Positions 1 through 8,452 of a stretch of 64,000 bases of DNA are shown here, piece by piece. Position numbers and translations under genes: made by a program. Numbering within the stretch: the first letter of the stretch is position 1; each line of letters starts with the position of its first letter. Location: the NCBI RefSeq assembly GCF_900176165.1, contig NZ_FWWU01000010.1, positions 236,168 through 300,167 on the forward strand, given 5' to 3'. The notes beneath the pieces are model-generated. The model saw only the letters and a list, made by a program, of their open reading frames with translations, made no database searches and was not told the DNA's origin. Source of the DNA: Deinococcus hopiensis KR-140. Its GTDB lineage: Bacteria > Deinococcota > Deinococci > Deinococcales > Deinococcaceae.

Positions 1-150
<150 letters not shown>

Positions 151-191
151 GCCGGGGAGGGACAAGAGGGCGATCTGGGTCTTACGGCAGA

Positions 192-993
192 TTACTGTGC
201 TGGGAGGGACCGGAAGAAGGCCTTGACGGCTCGCGCAACCTGCTCGGGCATATCGTATGGCAGACCGTGGCCAACGTCGGGATACCCTCATAGCGCGGAC
301 CCCGATCGAGGGTCTGGAGTTCCTGGGCCTGATTCAGAGTGACGGTGCCTGAACTTCCCAAAATCAAGAGGATGGGAACGCGAACGCTCTGGATGAGTTC
401 GCGGTATTCGGGGTTGAGAGGGGCGAGTACTTCAAAGGCCTGCATGCGTGTCTGAAGCCCCGCTTCAACGAGGCGCTCACTCACCTCGGTCGAACGGGAT
501 GGACGCCTACGCTTCGCCTGCGCGGCCAGTTCGCTCTTGTCCAAGTTCAGCGCGTGACGATGCTGCTCAGCCACGTCACTCCCGTAGACTTTCGCGTTGC
601 CGCTCGGAACTGATGCACGTCGGGTCGACCAATACGGCGCCTTGAAGATCCGCGTCAGGGCGGCCGTCATGCCGCCCATGAAATGGCCGAGAAGGACTGG
701 ACGCGTCAGCTTCAGGGCACCGATGAGGCCGAGAACGTCATTGGCGTGGTCCGGGTACAGGTATCCGTGTGTTGAAGCGCTTGATCTTCCGTGCCCTCTC
801 GCTTCGGGCATGAGCACGGTGTACTCGTCTTCAAGAACGCGCGCCAGGGGTGCCCAGCACGCGCCGCTGCCCATCAAGACGTGCAGGGCGATGACCGGGG
901 GGTGCTGTGGCCCGCCGTTTGGTAATGGATGATGTCGTTCGCGGTGCGCGTACCGCTGGTCGAGGTGGTCGGTGGGTTGCGCTGCTGGGACAT
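192..993 (-). pseudogene. alpha/beta hydrolase, multiply frameshifted
   Basis: A good start exists: GGAGGA then ATG at 993, giving MSQQRNPPTTSTSGTR. The alpha/beta-hydrolase fold can then be followed only by changing frame. A shift lies near 890 (HYQTAGHST to PPVIALHVLMGSG). Two nearly compensating shifts lie around 590-640, where GAVLVDPTCISSERQRES is read in another frame. A last shift lies near 275, before VGHGLPYDMPEQVARAV, which carries the catalytic His and ends at a TAA at 192-194. The nucleophile elbow reads GHFMGG instead of GHSMGG, so the catalytic Ser is a Phe. The gene is dead by several independent lesions. The likely ancestral role was a small-molecule esterase or haloperoxidase-like hydrolase. 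Confidence 0.8.
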
Positions 994-1103
994 TCGCGAC
1001 TCCTCCTTTGCCGTCAGTCAGCAGTTGTGGCGACCTCGTCGACGAGCAGGACAGCGTTGGAGGGCGGGCCGCTTCATCTTCGCACACCTCGTCGGGATTG
1101 GGC

Positions 1104-1246
1104 TTCATCCGTGATGACATCACGGGCCGACCCGGGCGGACGTGCAAGGCTGCGCCGCAGAGGAGGCAGGAAAAGCGGTGACGCAGAGGCGTGGAATCAC
1201 CGAAGCGGAGCAGGGGGGACGGAACGGATGAGCCGCAGACCGTATC
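1104..1246 (+). repeat. Dispersed repeat family A, copy 1 (full length)
   Basis: It begins with a TTCATCCGTGATG hairpin half, continues through a GACGTGCAA..GCTGCGCCGCAG block and a GAAAAGCGGTGACGCAGAGG block, and ends GGAACGGATGAGCCGCAGACCG. The same order of blocks recurs at seven other places in this window. It abuts the OsmC stop codon. It is non-coding and resembles the small noncoding repeats known from Deinococcus genomes. Confidence 0.8.
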
Positions 1247-1640
1247 ACACCACACGAAAGGTCAGATTGACCGCTGAACGTAGGGTATTGGACGAGATGC
1301 ACGCCCTATCCGCGATCACCACGAGCTTCTCCAGCAATTCTCGGTCCTCTGTCTGGGCTTTTACGGCCACTTCGATGTCGCTGAAGTGGGCAGGGGTACC
1401 GGCCAGCGTGCCGGTGACATCCAGCCGTACATCACGGATGCTGGCGTCCCTCGCCTTGACTGCAGCCAGAAGGTTGCTCATAAAGCATCCCCCGAGGGCA
1501 ACGAGCAGGTACTCGCCTCCCATCATGCCCTGGTCCTCGCCGCCCTTTTCTAAGGGACGGTCGACCAGCACCTGATGTGTCCGGGCCTGGGCCTGTGAGG
1601 CGGTGGCGCTGACCTGCTGGACGGCAACCTGGATATTCAT
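1245..1640 (-). CDS. OsmC family peroxide-detoxifying protein
   Basis: This 131-residue protein has the OsmC/Ohr fold. The first redox Cys lies in GGCFMSNLLAAV and the second in ADRACISSNTLRSAV. OsmC/Ohr proteins reduce organic peroxides through this thiol pair in the cytoplasm. The start chosen is the ATG giving MNIQVAVQQVSA, the usual OsmC N-terminus; an upstream in-frame extension has no family similarity. No clear Shine-Dalgarno sequence is seen. It stands alone between a dead hydrolase and a divergent membrane-anchored gene. Family-A repeat copy 1 touches its stop codon. Substrate preference cannot be told. Confidence 0.85.
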   Translation of the reverse strand: MNIQVAVQQVSATASQAQARTHQVLVDRPLEKGGEDQGMMGGEYLLVALGGCFMSNLLAAVKARDASIRDVRLDVTGTLAGTPAHFSDIEVAVKAQTEDRELLEKLVVIADRACISSNTLRSAVNLTFRVV

Positions 1641-1875
1641 GTCGGCACTATGGCAGTTATGGGGAATCACCAACATTTGGCACGCACACATTGGGCGCGA
1701 ACACAGCAAGGGCAGTGGCAAACGCCTTACTTCTCCTCCGGTGCTGACGCAAAGGGAATCAGAGACCTCCGGTGACTGAACGGCCCTTCCTCTATACCTG
1801 TATTTCCCGTAAGTGACCACTTACAGGCATAGGATCTGATCGCCGTAGTGACATGGGTTATGTTTGGGGCCAGGA

Positions 1876-2376
1876 ATGCGTGGATTCAACAACGACCGTG
1901 CTGATATGCCTAAAACCCCCAGGAAAAGCCGCTGGCGAAGAGGGCTGGCCATCGTCGTCATGACTGCCGGCTCGCTGTATGGTTTCTTGTGGTGGCTGTC
2001 CGAATTCCCTCCTGCAGAACCCATCTTTTCTTTCCTCGAAGGTTCGAACCAGAGGCTGCGCCGGGAGTGCGAGGCGGAAGTCAGGCGTCAGCTCAACGGT
2101 CCACAGAACATCCGGTTTGTGAATGCCTGGACGGCAGAAAAGCAGATCGCCATTCCCAGTCGCTACCGGATGATGGTTTCGCTGAGGTCCTGGCACTCTG
2201 AAGTCACTGTCATCACAGGCCAGGGGCGGCGCAAACGTTTCGAATTCCTCTGCCTCGACCGCTTACACCCGAAGCAGGTTGATATCTGGGAACTCAACTC
2301 GGACAATACGCGCGTACAAGAGTCTGTCAAGCATTTTCCAGAACGGTATTCTTCTGGCCGCACTTCATATTCATGA
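1876..2376 (+). CDS. Hypothetical single-pass membrane protein
   Basis: Unrecognised protein of about 166 residues. Basic residues (KSRWRRG) precede one hydrophobic segment (GLAIVVMTAGSLYGFLWWL). A soluble, presumably exported domain rich in Arg and aromatic residues follows, with two Cys (RRECEAE, EFLCLD). Possible starts are TTG 1864, ATG 1876 behind GGGGCCAGGA, and ATG 1906; 1876 is preferred for its spacing. It stands alone, with no terminator seen. A role at the envelope is inferred only from topology. Confidence 0.55.
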   Translation: MRGFNNDRADMPKTPRKSRWRRGLAIVVMTAGSLYGFLWWLSEFPPAEPIFSFLEGSNQRLRRECEAEVRRQLNGPQNIRFVNAWTAEKQIAIPSRYRMMVSLRSWHSEVTVITGQGRRKRFEFLCLDRLHPKQVDIWELNSDNTRVQESVKHFPERYSSGRTSYS

Positions 2377-2873
2377 AGGTCATTCACCAGAACGAAACGG
2401 AAGATACGGAAGTCCTTGGGGCCATACGGCTGTCAAGGCCCCGGTAAAACTTTCGCCTGGTCCTTGCGCTTCTTCTGCCCATCACACTCCGGGGGAAGGC
2501 GGCGCACACCTGTCCGATCAGGTCGCGTTCCGCCTGGTCCCCACTGGGGTGAAGTGCACGCACGCCATCCGCAGGTGCCAGAGGGCCTCAGCGGCAGACC
2601 CACTCCCCAGCAGGGCGGCCCGGAGGCGTTGTTCGGCGCCGGGGGCACCGGTCATCCGGTGGATGGTGCCGCCCCGCCGGCCCACACCTGCGCAGCCCTG
2701 GTTATCCGTTGCGGCATTCAGAAGCCCCGCATGGGCACATTGGCGCAGTGTAGCGGCGCTTGGCAAAATGTGCGGAGCGGCGGCCTCATACCTCAGCACA
2801 CCAACCGTCCTGGGTGAGGAGGGGCTGATGTGTTTGCTGGCGGGTGGAACACCCTATTATGCGAGGCACGCCG
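2377..2873. other. Gap without a confident gene
   Basis: The minus strand between about 2480 and 2660 has a coding-like stretch (MTGAPGAEQRLRAALLGSGS) that may be the tail of a decayed gene. It has no start, no RBS and no recognisable family. No repeat or terminator was identified. Confidence 0.35.
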
Positions 2874-4808
2874 ATGCCGCCCGTTCACTACGACCCGCAG
2901 TTGGTCCTGCTCTCCGTGGCCATCGCTTGTCTGGCGTCGTACGCCACCCTGAGCGTCGCAGCTCGCGTTGAGGCAAACGGGCGGCGTCTGCGCACACCGC
3001 ACCTGCTCGGCAGCGCGCTGGTGATGGGCTTCGGCATCTGGGCCATGCACTTTATAGGGATGCTCGCGCACAGACTGCCCGTGCCCGTCGGGTATGACAC
3101 CGGCACGGTCGTGCTTTCGGCCGTGGTCGGTACGCTGGGTGCCGCGCTGGCGCTGTGGATGGTGGGCGTTCGGCCCCTGACGCGGACACGGCTGCTGTGT
3201 GGCGGATGCCTGCTCGGGCTGGGTATCGTCATCATGCACTACGTCGGTATGGCCGCGATGCGCCTACCGGGAACCATCACCTACCAGCCGGTGCTCGTCG
3301 GTTTCAGCGTATGGATTGCCCTCGTCGCCGCCACGGTCGCGCTGTGGCTCGCCCATTACTTCGAGAACCCAGACACCCTCCTGCAACGGCGTTTGCGCCT
3401 CCTGGCCTCGCTGGTGTTGGGGCTGGCGATTGTCGGAATGCATTACACCGCGATGGCGGCCGCACATTTCCACGTCACGGCCCACCCGGTACCGCAGATG
3501 GGACAGGGGGCGCAAGAGCAGTCTCACCTGATGCTGGCCCGGAGCATTGCGGTGGTGACGAGCGTCCTGATCCTCGCGGCCCTGTCGACTTTACTGATGG
3601 AGCGCCGCCTGGCCCACCAGCTGTCAGCGGTGCGGGAGGGGGAACGGCGAAACGAGGCGCTTGAAGCGCGCGTCTCGGAACGCACGGGGGAACTCAACGC
3701 GCGGCACAATGAACTCAACGCCCTGATAGACGCTGTCCCAGCCTTGCTGTGGCATACAGATGAAGCTGGACAGATCTGCCGCGCAAATACGGCCGTCGCT
3801 GCGGCCACAGGCCTTGCTCCAGACGGGCTGCTGGGGCGCAGCGCAAAGGATGTTCTTCCCCGGCTTGACGCCCACGAAACCGAGCAGCAGGTGATTCGCA
3901 GCGGCGAAGCGCGACTGGGTGAAGTGGTGGAAGTTGCCCTCCAAGACGCCCCACCAAGGTGGTACCGGGTGGACAAGGTACCGTTCCGGGGCGTGGACGG
4001 ACGGATCACCGGGGTGATCACGCTCGCATTTGACGTGACGGACCTGGTGCAGGTGCAAACGGAACTCCAGCGGAGCAACGCAGAACTTGAGCAGTTCGCC
4101 TACATCGCTTCGCACGACCTGCAAGCGCCGCTGCGGGCGGTCACGAGCTTCGCGGGGCTGCTGGAACGCCGGTACAGCGGCCAGCTGGATGAGCGGGCAC
4201 GAACGTACCTGGAGCACATCATGGCAAGCGGGCAACACATGAAACGCCTCGTCGATGAGCTCCTGAGTTTCAGCCGCGTCACCACCCACAGGCGCCCTCC
4301 TAAGCCAGTACCGCTCCGTCAGGTGGTGGACGATACGCTCAGCCGCCTGACGAGCGATATCGCCGCAGTGGCCGGTGAGGTGACTTACGAGAACTTGCCA
4401 ACCGTTATGGGCGACGCGTCTCAGCTCGGTCAGTTGTTCCAGAACTTGATCAGCAACGCTTTGAAATACCACCGTGCGGGCGTTGCGCCCCAGGTCCGTC
4501 TCCGTGCCGAGCAGGAAGGCAAGCTGTGGCACTTCACGGTGACTGACAACGGCATCGGCATTGAAAAACAGTATTTCGAGCGAATCTTCCAGGTGTTTCA
4601 GCGGCTGCATCCCCGGGAGCAGTTCGAGGGGACCGGAATTGGCCTGGCACTCTGCCTGAAAATCGTTCAGCATCATGGGGGTCGCCTGTGGGTGGAGAGT
4701 ACACCTGGGGAGGGCAGCACCTTTCACTTCACGCTGAGCGCCTCTCCGGAAGATGCTGTTCTCCTGAAGGCCAGGGACGGCGCAAGGGCATCAAGATCAG
4801 ATCCATGA
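2874..4808 (+). CDS. MHYT-PAS sensor histidine kinase
   Basis: This 644-residue membrane kinase starts at ATG 2874 behind GAGG with a 6-nt spacer. Residues 1-230 form a seven-helix MHYT sensor with its three signature motifs, MHFIGM (about 58), MHYVGM (about 121) and MHYTAM (about 189). The family is proposed to bind metal and sense a diatomic gas. A PAS domain follows (about 270-390), then HisKA with phosphoacceptor His in SHDLQAPL (about 413), then a HATPase with NLISNALKY, DNGIGI and GTGIGLAL. No response regulator lies beside it, so its partner is elsewhere. The last codons (ARASRSDP) and the stop lie inside an IS5 remnant that begins near 4789, so the extreme C-terminus was probably rewritten by that insertion. 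Confidence 0.9.
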   Translation: MPPVHYDPQLVLLSVAIACLASYATLSVAARVEANGRRLRTPHLLGSALVMGFGIWAMHFIGMLAHRLPVPVGYDTGTVVLSAVVGTLGAALALWMVGVRPLTRTRLLCGGCLLGLGIVIMHYVGMAAMRLPGTITYQPVLVGFSVWIALVAATVALWLAHYFENPDTLLQRRLRLLASLVLGLAIVGMHYTAMAAAHFHVTAHPVPQMGQGAQEQSHLMLARSIAVVTSVLILAALSTLLMERRLAHQLSAVREGERRNEALEARVSERTGELNARHNELNALIDAVPALLWHTDEAGQICRANTAVAAATGLAPDGLLGRSAKDVLPRLDAHETEQQVIRSGEARLGEVVEVALQDAPPRWYRVDKVPFRGVDGRITGVITLAFDVTDLVQVQTELQRSNAELEQFAYIASHDLQAPLRAVTSFAGLLERRYSGQLDERARTYLEHIMASGQHMKRLVDELLSFSRVTTHRRPPKPVPLRQVVDDTLSRLTSDIAAVAGEVTYENLPTVMGDASQLGQLFQNLISNALKYHRAGVAPQVRLRAEQEGKLWHFTVTDNGIGIEKQYFERIFQVFQRLHPREQFEGTGIGLALCLKIVQHHGGRLWVESTPGEGSTFHFTLSASPEDAVLLKARDGARASRSDP

Positions 4809-5145
4809 CCGGAACACGCTGTGGGAGGTGGCGGACGGGCCCTGTCTGCGTTTGGCTCCTGTGCTGGTCAGCACACCCTGGAAAGAGAGCGGGCGTCCCA
4901 GGCGGGACGCCCGCCAGATCTTCAACGGTTCCGTTTGGCTGGCCTGGACCGGGGGCCAGTGGAGCCAACTCCCCCGGCGACACGGCCCAGCATCCACAGT
5001 CCACCAGCGCTTGTGTGCCTGGGGAGAACGCGAACGCTTCCGCGCGGTGTGGGCGATCATCCCCGAAGAGGACGACCAGGCGTTGGGCACCGATCGGGAA
5101 AGGGGCAAGCCGCCGACCGGGAGGAAACGGGCTCCCAATTGTCTG
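4789..5145 (+). pseudogene. IS5-family transposase N-terminal remnant
   Basis: Read from HQDQIHDRNTLWEVADG, the frame follows the N-terminal half of the transposase in the IS5 element at 25042-25982 (HQDQINDQNTLWEVSDE there), through RRDARQIFNGSVWLAWTGGQ and HGPASTVHQRLCAW. Similarity fades after EEDDQALGTD, before the catalytic core. It overlaps the 3' end of the MHYT kinase, so the insertion struck at or near the end of that gene. Confidence 0.8.
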
Positions 5146-5191
5146 GTCCGCCCCCACACGGTCACCCGGCGGAGGAGGGCCCTTCGGGAAC

Positions 5192-5230
5192 CCGGTAGAT
5201 CTCGGAGGGCTGCCCTCCGAGATCTACCGG
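5192..5230. repeat. Perfect 18-bp inverted repeat, 3-nt loop
   Basis: CCGGTAGATCTCGGAGGG, loop CTG, then its exact complement. There is no T-run on either side, so it is not a classic terminator. It lies just past the IS5 remnant. Confidence 0.85.
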
Positions 5231-5335
5231 TCCTGCGCCGGACGGCGGGCCGCATCACCTGCCGTGGCTTAGGGGCACATCCACTGGGCCGGAGGACGGC
5301 AGTTACGCCACCGCCAGGCGCCCTTCTTCACCCCC

Positions 5336-5366
5336 GTTGGGGGCAGCAGGCACGGGCCCCACTTTT
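5336..5366 (+). terminator. Possible intrinsic terminator
   Basis: TGGGG..CCCCA can pair around a GC-rich loop and is followed two bases on by TTTTTT (5361-5366). It would insulate the riboswitch gene from read-through of the IS remnant. Confidence 0.4.
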
Positions 5367-5449
5367 TTATAGACATGGCGTAAGCTTTATGTCAGAGCTT
5401 CGGCTCTAACCTAATCAACGTTGGCGGCAGAGAGACACTCTGCGCAGCT

Positions 5450-5527
5450 CGACGAAAAGGCAAACCCTGCGCGAGCAGGGGGCGCAAAGCCACGGGACTC
5501 ACGCAGTCAGCCGGGCCACCGAAACGA
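5450..5527 (+). ncRNA. Cyclic di-GMP-I (GEMM) riboswitch
   Basis: The conserved order of the class I c-di-GMP aptamer is present: AAAAGGCAAACC, a CTGC-GCGA-GCAG stem with a GNRA tetraloop, GGGGCGCAAAGCCACGGG, a second arm with the variable loop, and GCCGGGCCACCGAAA. The GNRA loop and the later helix are the parts that dock in known structures. The 3' end runs directly into the GAGGG ribosome-binding site and GTG start of the secreted beta-helix gene. Control of initiation or of an early terminator is therefore plausible, but the expression platform is not resolved. A small hairpin (CAGAG/CTCTG) precedes it. Confidence 0.9.
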
Positions 5528-5535
5528 GGGATCCT

Positions 5536-6822
5536 GTGCAGAAATTGGTCTGGCTGCTGCCGTTTGCTTTTATCGCCACCTGCAATCAAACCGTCCTGGC
5601 GGCAAGCACCTCCAACAACGCCTCGGCCGCAGGCCGCAGCTTCTACGTTGATTGCACGGCGGGCAAGGACGCGGCGGAGGGAACGACCGCGGCTGCGCCC
5701 CTGCGAACCCTCGCCCAGGTGAATGCCCTGAAGTTGTTGCCCGGTGACCACGTCCTGCTCAAGCGCGGCTGTACCTTCGCAGGTCCCCTGGTGGCCAGAT
5801 CCAGCGGTACGGCCTCAGCGCCCATCCGGTACACCTCATACGGCGCAGGAACCAACCCGGCCGTTCAGTTGACGACCGATGCCGAGGCGGTGCTGGCCAG
5901 CGGCAATCACCTGGTCTTCAATGGGCTGAGCGTCACCAGCGCGCGTCCCAGCGTTCCCAGCACAGCTGGCAAATGCAGCAAGACGCCCGTGGGCTGGCGC
6001 GTGGGCTTCGAGGTGGCCGGGCAGTACAACACCGTGCAGAATTCCTCAGCAAGCGGCTTTACGGCAGGCATTCACCTGAGCGCTGGAAACAACAAGGTGC
6101 TGCACAACAAGCTGACCAACAACAACGTGATGAAGAAGAACACCGCCGGTGTCTTCGATGACGATTCCGGAGCCTGGGGCGTCCTGGTCAACTCGGACAA
6201 CAATGAGATCGCCGGCAACACCTTCGGCGGCAACTGGGCCTGCAGTGAGGACTACGGCAAGGACGGGGCGAGCGTCGAGTTGTACGAGGCGAGCAGCAAC
6301 AATATCCACGACAACGTCAGCACGGAAGACCCCTTCTTCACGGAGCTGGGCGGAACCCCCAAGACGCCAAGCAAGAACAACACCTTCGCGTACAACACCT
6401 ACGCGCCGGTGAAGTCCGGCGGCGCAATGATCGTGCTGCGCGGCACGAAGAGCAAGTGGGGCGGCAACCCCGGAACCGTGTTTCACCACAACGTTGGGTA
6501 CATGGTGGACATGGGCATCATCTGCTCGGACGGCTGCGGCCCCAGCATCCTCAAGGCGTACGACAACGTCTTGTGGCAGCGCGACACCGCCAGCGGTTTG
6601 GTACCCGCTGCCAAGATGACCCCCATGTGGGCCGACGCTCCCTTTACCGAGTACAACAACGTCTTCTGGAAAAAAGGTGGCCGTCCCTACGTCAGCATCG
6701 ACAATGGCAAGCTGAGCGCCACTGACCGCATCGCCGATCCCCTGTTCGTGAATGCGCTGGCCCTGGATTTCACCCGCCAACCGGCGACCGCCCTGCTGGC
6801 CAGCGCCCCCGTTCGCCGCTAA
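5536..6822 (+). CDS. Secreted right-handed parallel beta-helix protein
   Basis: This 428-residue protein starts at GTG 5536 behind GAGGG (5-nt spacer). A Sec signal peptide (QKLVWLLPFAFIATCNQTVLA) is followed by the typical start of extracellular beta-helix proteins (FYVDCTAGKDAAEGTTAAAP, PLRTLAQVNALKLLPGDHV). Asn- and Gly-rich rungs follow (NNKVLHNKLTNNN, NNEIAGNTFGGN). Such folds are found in polysaccharide lyases and hydrolases and in surface adhesion proteins. No catalytic set can be assigned. The c-di-GMP riboswitch immediately upstream suggests a role in matrix, attachment or motility switching. It is monocistronic. A decayed relative lies at 43.1-44.5 kb. Confidence 0.85.
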   Translation: MQKLVWLLPFAFIATCNQTVLAASTSNNASAAGRSFYVDCTAGKDAAEGTTAAAPLRTLAQVNALKLLPGDHVLLKRGCTFAGPLVARSSGTASAPIRYTSYGAGTNPAVQLTTDAEAVLASGNHLVFNGLSVTSARPSVPSTAGKCSKTPVGWRVGFEVAGQYNTVQNSSASGFTAGIHLSAGNNKVLHNKLTNNNVMKKNTAGVFDDDSGAWGVLVNSDNNEIAGNTFGGNWACSEDYGKDGASVELYEASSNNIHDNVSTEDPFFTELGGTPKTPSKNNTFAYNTYAPVKSGGAMIVLRGTKSKWGGNPGTVFHHNVGYMVDMGIICSDGCGPSILKAYDNVLWQRDTASGLVPAAKMTPMWADAPFTEYNNVFWKKGGRPYVSIDNGKLSATDRIADPLFVNALALDFTRQPATALLASAPVRR

Positions 6823-7578
6823 GCTGATTCGGGCCTTTGTCCTGCGCAGGCTGGTGGGCGTTGCTGACGCTGGCGGCGGGGCTCCTGGTCACCGCGACTC
6901 ACGCGCTCCCGGTCCGGAGCCTCAGGTGGGCAGGGGGCGTCGGTGAAGCGGCGGCGGCAGTGCGTCTGGGGCTGGGGTGGGGAGCGGAACCCCAGGGCCA
7001 GACCCCTGCGCGCGACAACAGCCCGCGTCCTGAAGCCAGGCCCACTGCTGCGCGTGTTCTACGTCCTGCGCGGCCACATCCCTGTTGAACAGGCGCTGGA
7101 TAAGGGTGACTGCAGCGGGTGTACAGCGGAGTGCAATGGGGGAAGGAGGCCTCCTGGCCATGGCGGCTGGCGAGAACGCCACAGTTGGCTGAACCCATAC
7201 GCACGCCCACGCCATGACTGTTGCGCCTTACCCAACCGCCGGCACCGTCGCCGTCCGCGCGCCCGCCAACGGCCAGGTCACCGCCTGGCGACGAGACCCT
7301 CAAACGGGCGTGCTGCGCACCGAAGCCCTTGAGCAGCGCGGCTCGATCCACCCCCGACACCTCCAGGACCTGCGGCGCCTCGGCGACCTCCTTACCATGA
7401 CCCCCACTCCGGCTCCTCTCGGCGCGGTCTACCACGCCCAGGACCTCGCCCCGGATGGGGCAACGTCGCTGACCGCGCCTGCCGCGCCCTCCTGGTGCTC
7501 CGGGGGGTGCCCCTCCCCTTGATGCCACGCCCCCAACAGGGCGCCCACCCTGCCTGAAGACTGTCAGACCGGAGGGCG
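6823..7578. other. Gap; one doubtful small ORF
   Basis: A 102-codon frame from ATG 7214 (MTVAPYPTAGTVAVRAP) has coding-like composition but no RBS and a degenerate tail, so it may be a decayed gene. The rest is very GC-rich, with no recognisable protein or signal. Confidence 0.3.
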
Positions 7579-7702
7579 TCCATCTGATCCGGTTTCCGGA
7601 TCATCCGTTCCGTCCCCTGGGCTCCGGGGCTTCCGCGCCGCTCGGTCACCGTTTTTCCTGCTCGCTCTGCTCGGGTTGGCCCCTAATTTCATCATGGATG
7701 AA
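7579..7702 (-). repeat. Dispersed repeat family A, copy 2
   Basis: Reverse orientation: it begins CCATCTGATCCGG, then CCGTCCCCTGGGCTCCGG, CGGTCACCGTTTTTCC and the terminal TTTCATCATGGATGAA. The blocks match copies 3 and 6. Confidence 0.8.
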
Positions 7703-7844
7703 GGGGAGTCATGATGAGATGTCGCGCCCAGGGAGGGTGCCTGCCACGTTTCCCGGCGTGCGGCGCCAACCGCCCCCCGCCTGATTCCTGGCCCTCACCC
7801 ACCAGGTGCCTCTCCCTGCAACGCCCTTGCATTACCTTAAGTCC

Positions 7845-8081
7845 ATGCTCAAAGACGATATGGCCATCCACGCCGGCATCCCCGAAAAAGCCGTCAAAGC
7901 CGCCCTGCAGAAACTTCAGGACGACCAGGCCCACGGGGGGACCACCTGGGACCTCGGCAAAACCCGGGCGGGCCGCCCCATCAAGGTCTACTTCGAGGCC
8001 GAAACCATGCCCCAGATCCACGCCGCCAAGAAACGCCTGGAGCAGCTCCTCGACGAAGCCGGGTTTGACCTCTATCCCTGA
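7845..8081 (+). CDS. Small conserved hypothetical protein
   Basis: This 78-residue protein (MLKDDMAIHAGIPEKAVK ... LEQLLDEAGFDLYP) is predicted to be alpha-beta-alpha and cytoplasmic, without signal or membrane segments. Start choice: TACCTT lies 6 nt before ATG 7845, the arrangement of a leaderless transcript, and no Shine-Dalgarno is present. A GTG 13 codons upstream is possible. A strong terminator follows at once, so the gene is monocistronic. A fragment of a paralogue (AAKKRFEQLLDEAGSD) lies near 15.64 kb. Function is unknown. Confidence 0.7.
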   Translation: MLKDDMAIHAGIPEKAVKAALQKLQDDQAHGGTTWDLGKTRAGRPIKVYFEAETMPQIHAAKKRLEQLLDEAGFDLYP

Positions 8082-8104
8082 ACGGAAGCGGGGCCGCCTG
8101 CCTC

Positions 8105-8125
8105 CGCCCGCAAAGGGCGTTTTTT
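8105..8125 (+). terminator. Intrinsic terminator
   Basis: CGCCC-GCAAA-GGGCG stem followed directly by TTTTTT, 24 bp after the stop codon of the small gene at 7845. Confidence 0.85.
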
Positions 8126-8302
8126 CGTTTGCCTCCGGCCGCTGCGCTGAACGCCTCCCCCTGGAAGCGCCGCCGGTTGTCTTTGGGGACGGCGTGGACA
8201 CACCTTCACTTCGGCCTGGTACCCGCACCGCGTGCGTGCCGTACTGAGACACCGACACCCGAACCTCGTGCCCTGCGGCCTCAGGCCCTTCATCAGGATT
8301 TC

Positions 8303-8452
8303 GGTTGATTCGTGACGGCCGTCACGGGTGAACCGGCGTGGACGCGCAACGCTGGGCAGTTGCGCGAGCAGGGAAAACGGTGACGAAGAGGCGTGGAAGC
8401 CCTGGAGCGGAGAGGAGCCCAGGGGACGGGTGATCCGGATTGCGGATCAGCG
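8303..8452 (+). repeat. Dispersed repeat family A, copy 3
   Basis: Starts GATTCGTGACGGCCGTCACGG, then GAAAACGGTGACGAAGAGG, GAGCCCAGGGGACGGGTGATCCGG. Its end overlaps the last codons of the GHL10-like gene on the other strand, so the repeat supplies that gene's stop region. Confidence 0.75.

Noticed and set aside
2041..2060. GGTTCGAACC as a tRNA T-arm
   Set aside because: It lies inside the 1876 gene. No acceptor stem, anticodon arm or CCA end is found around it.
7845..8081. Toxin-antitoxin component
   Set aside because: No partner gene and no operator; a strong terminator isolates it.
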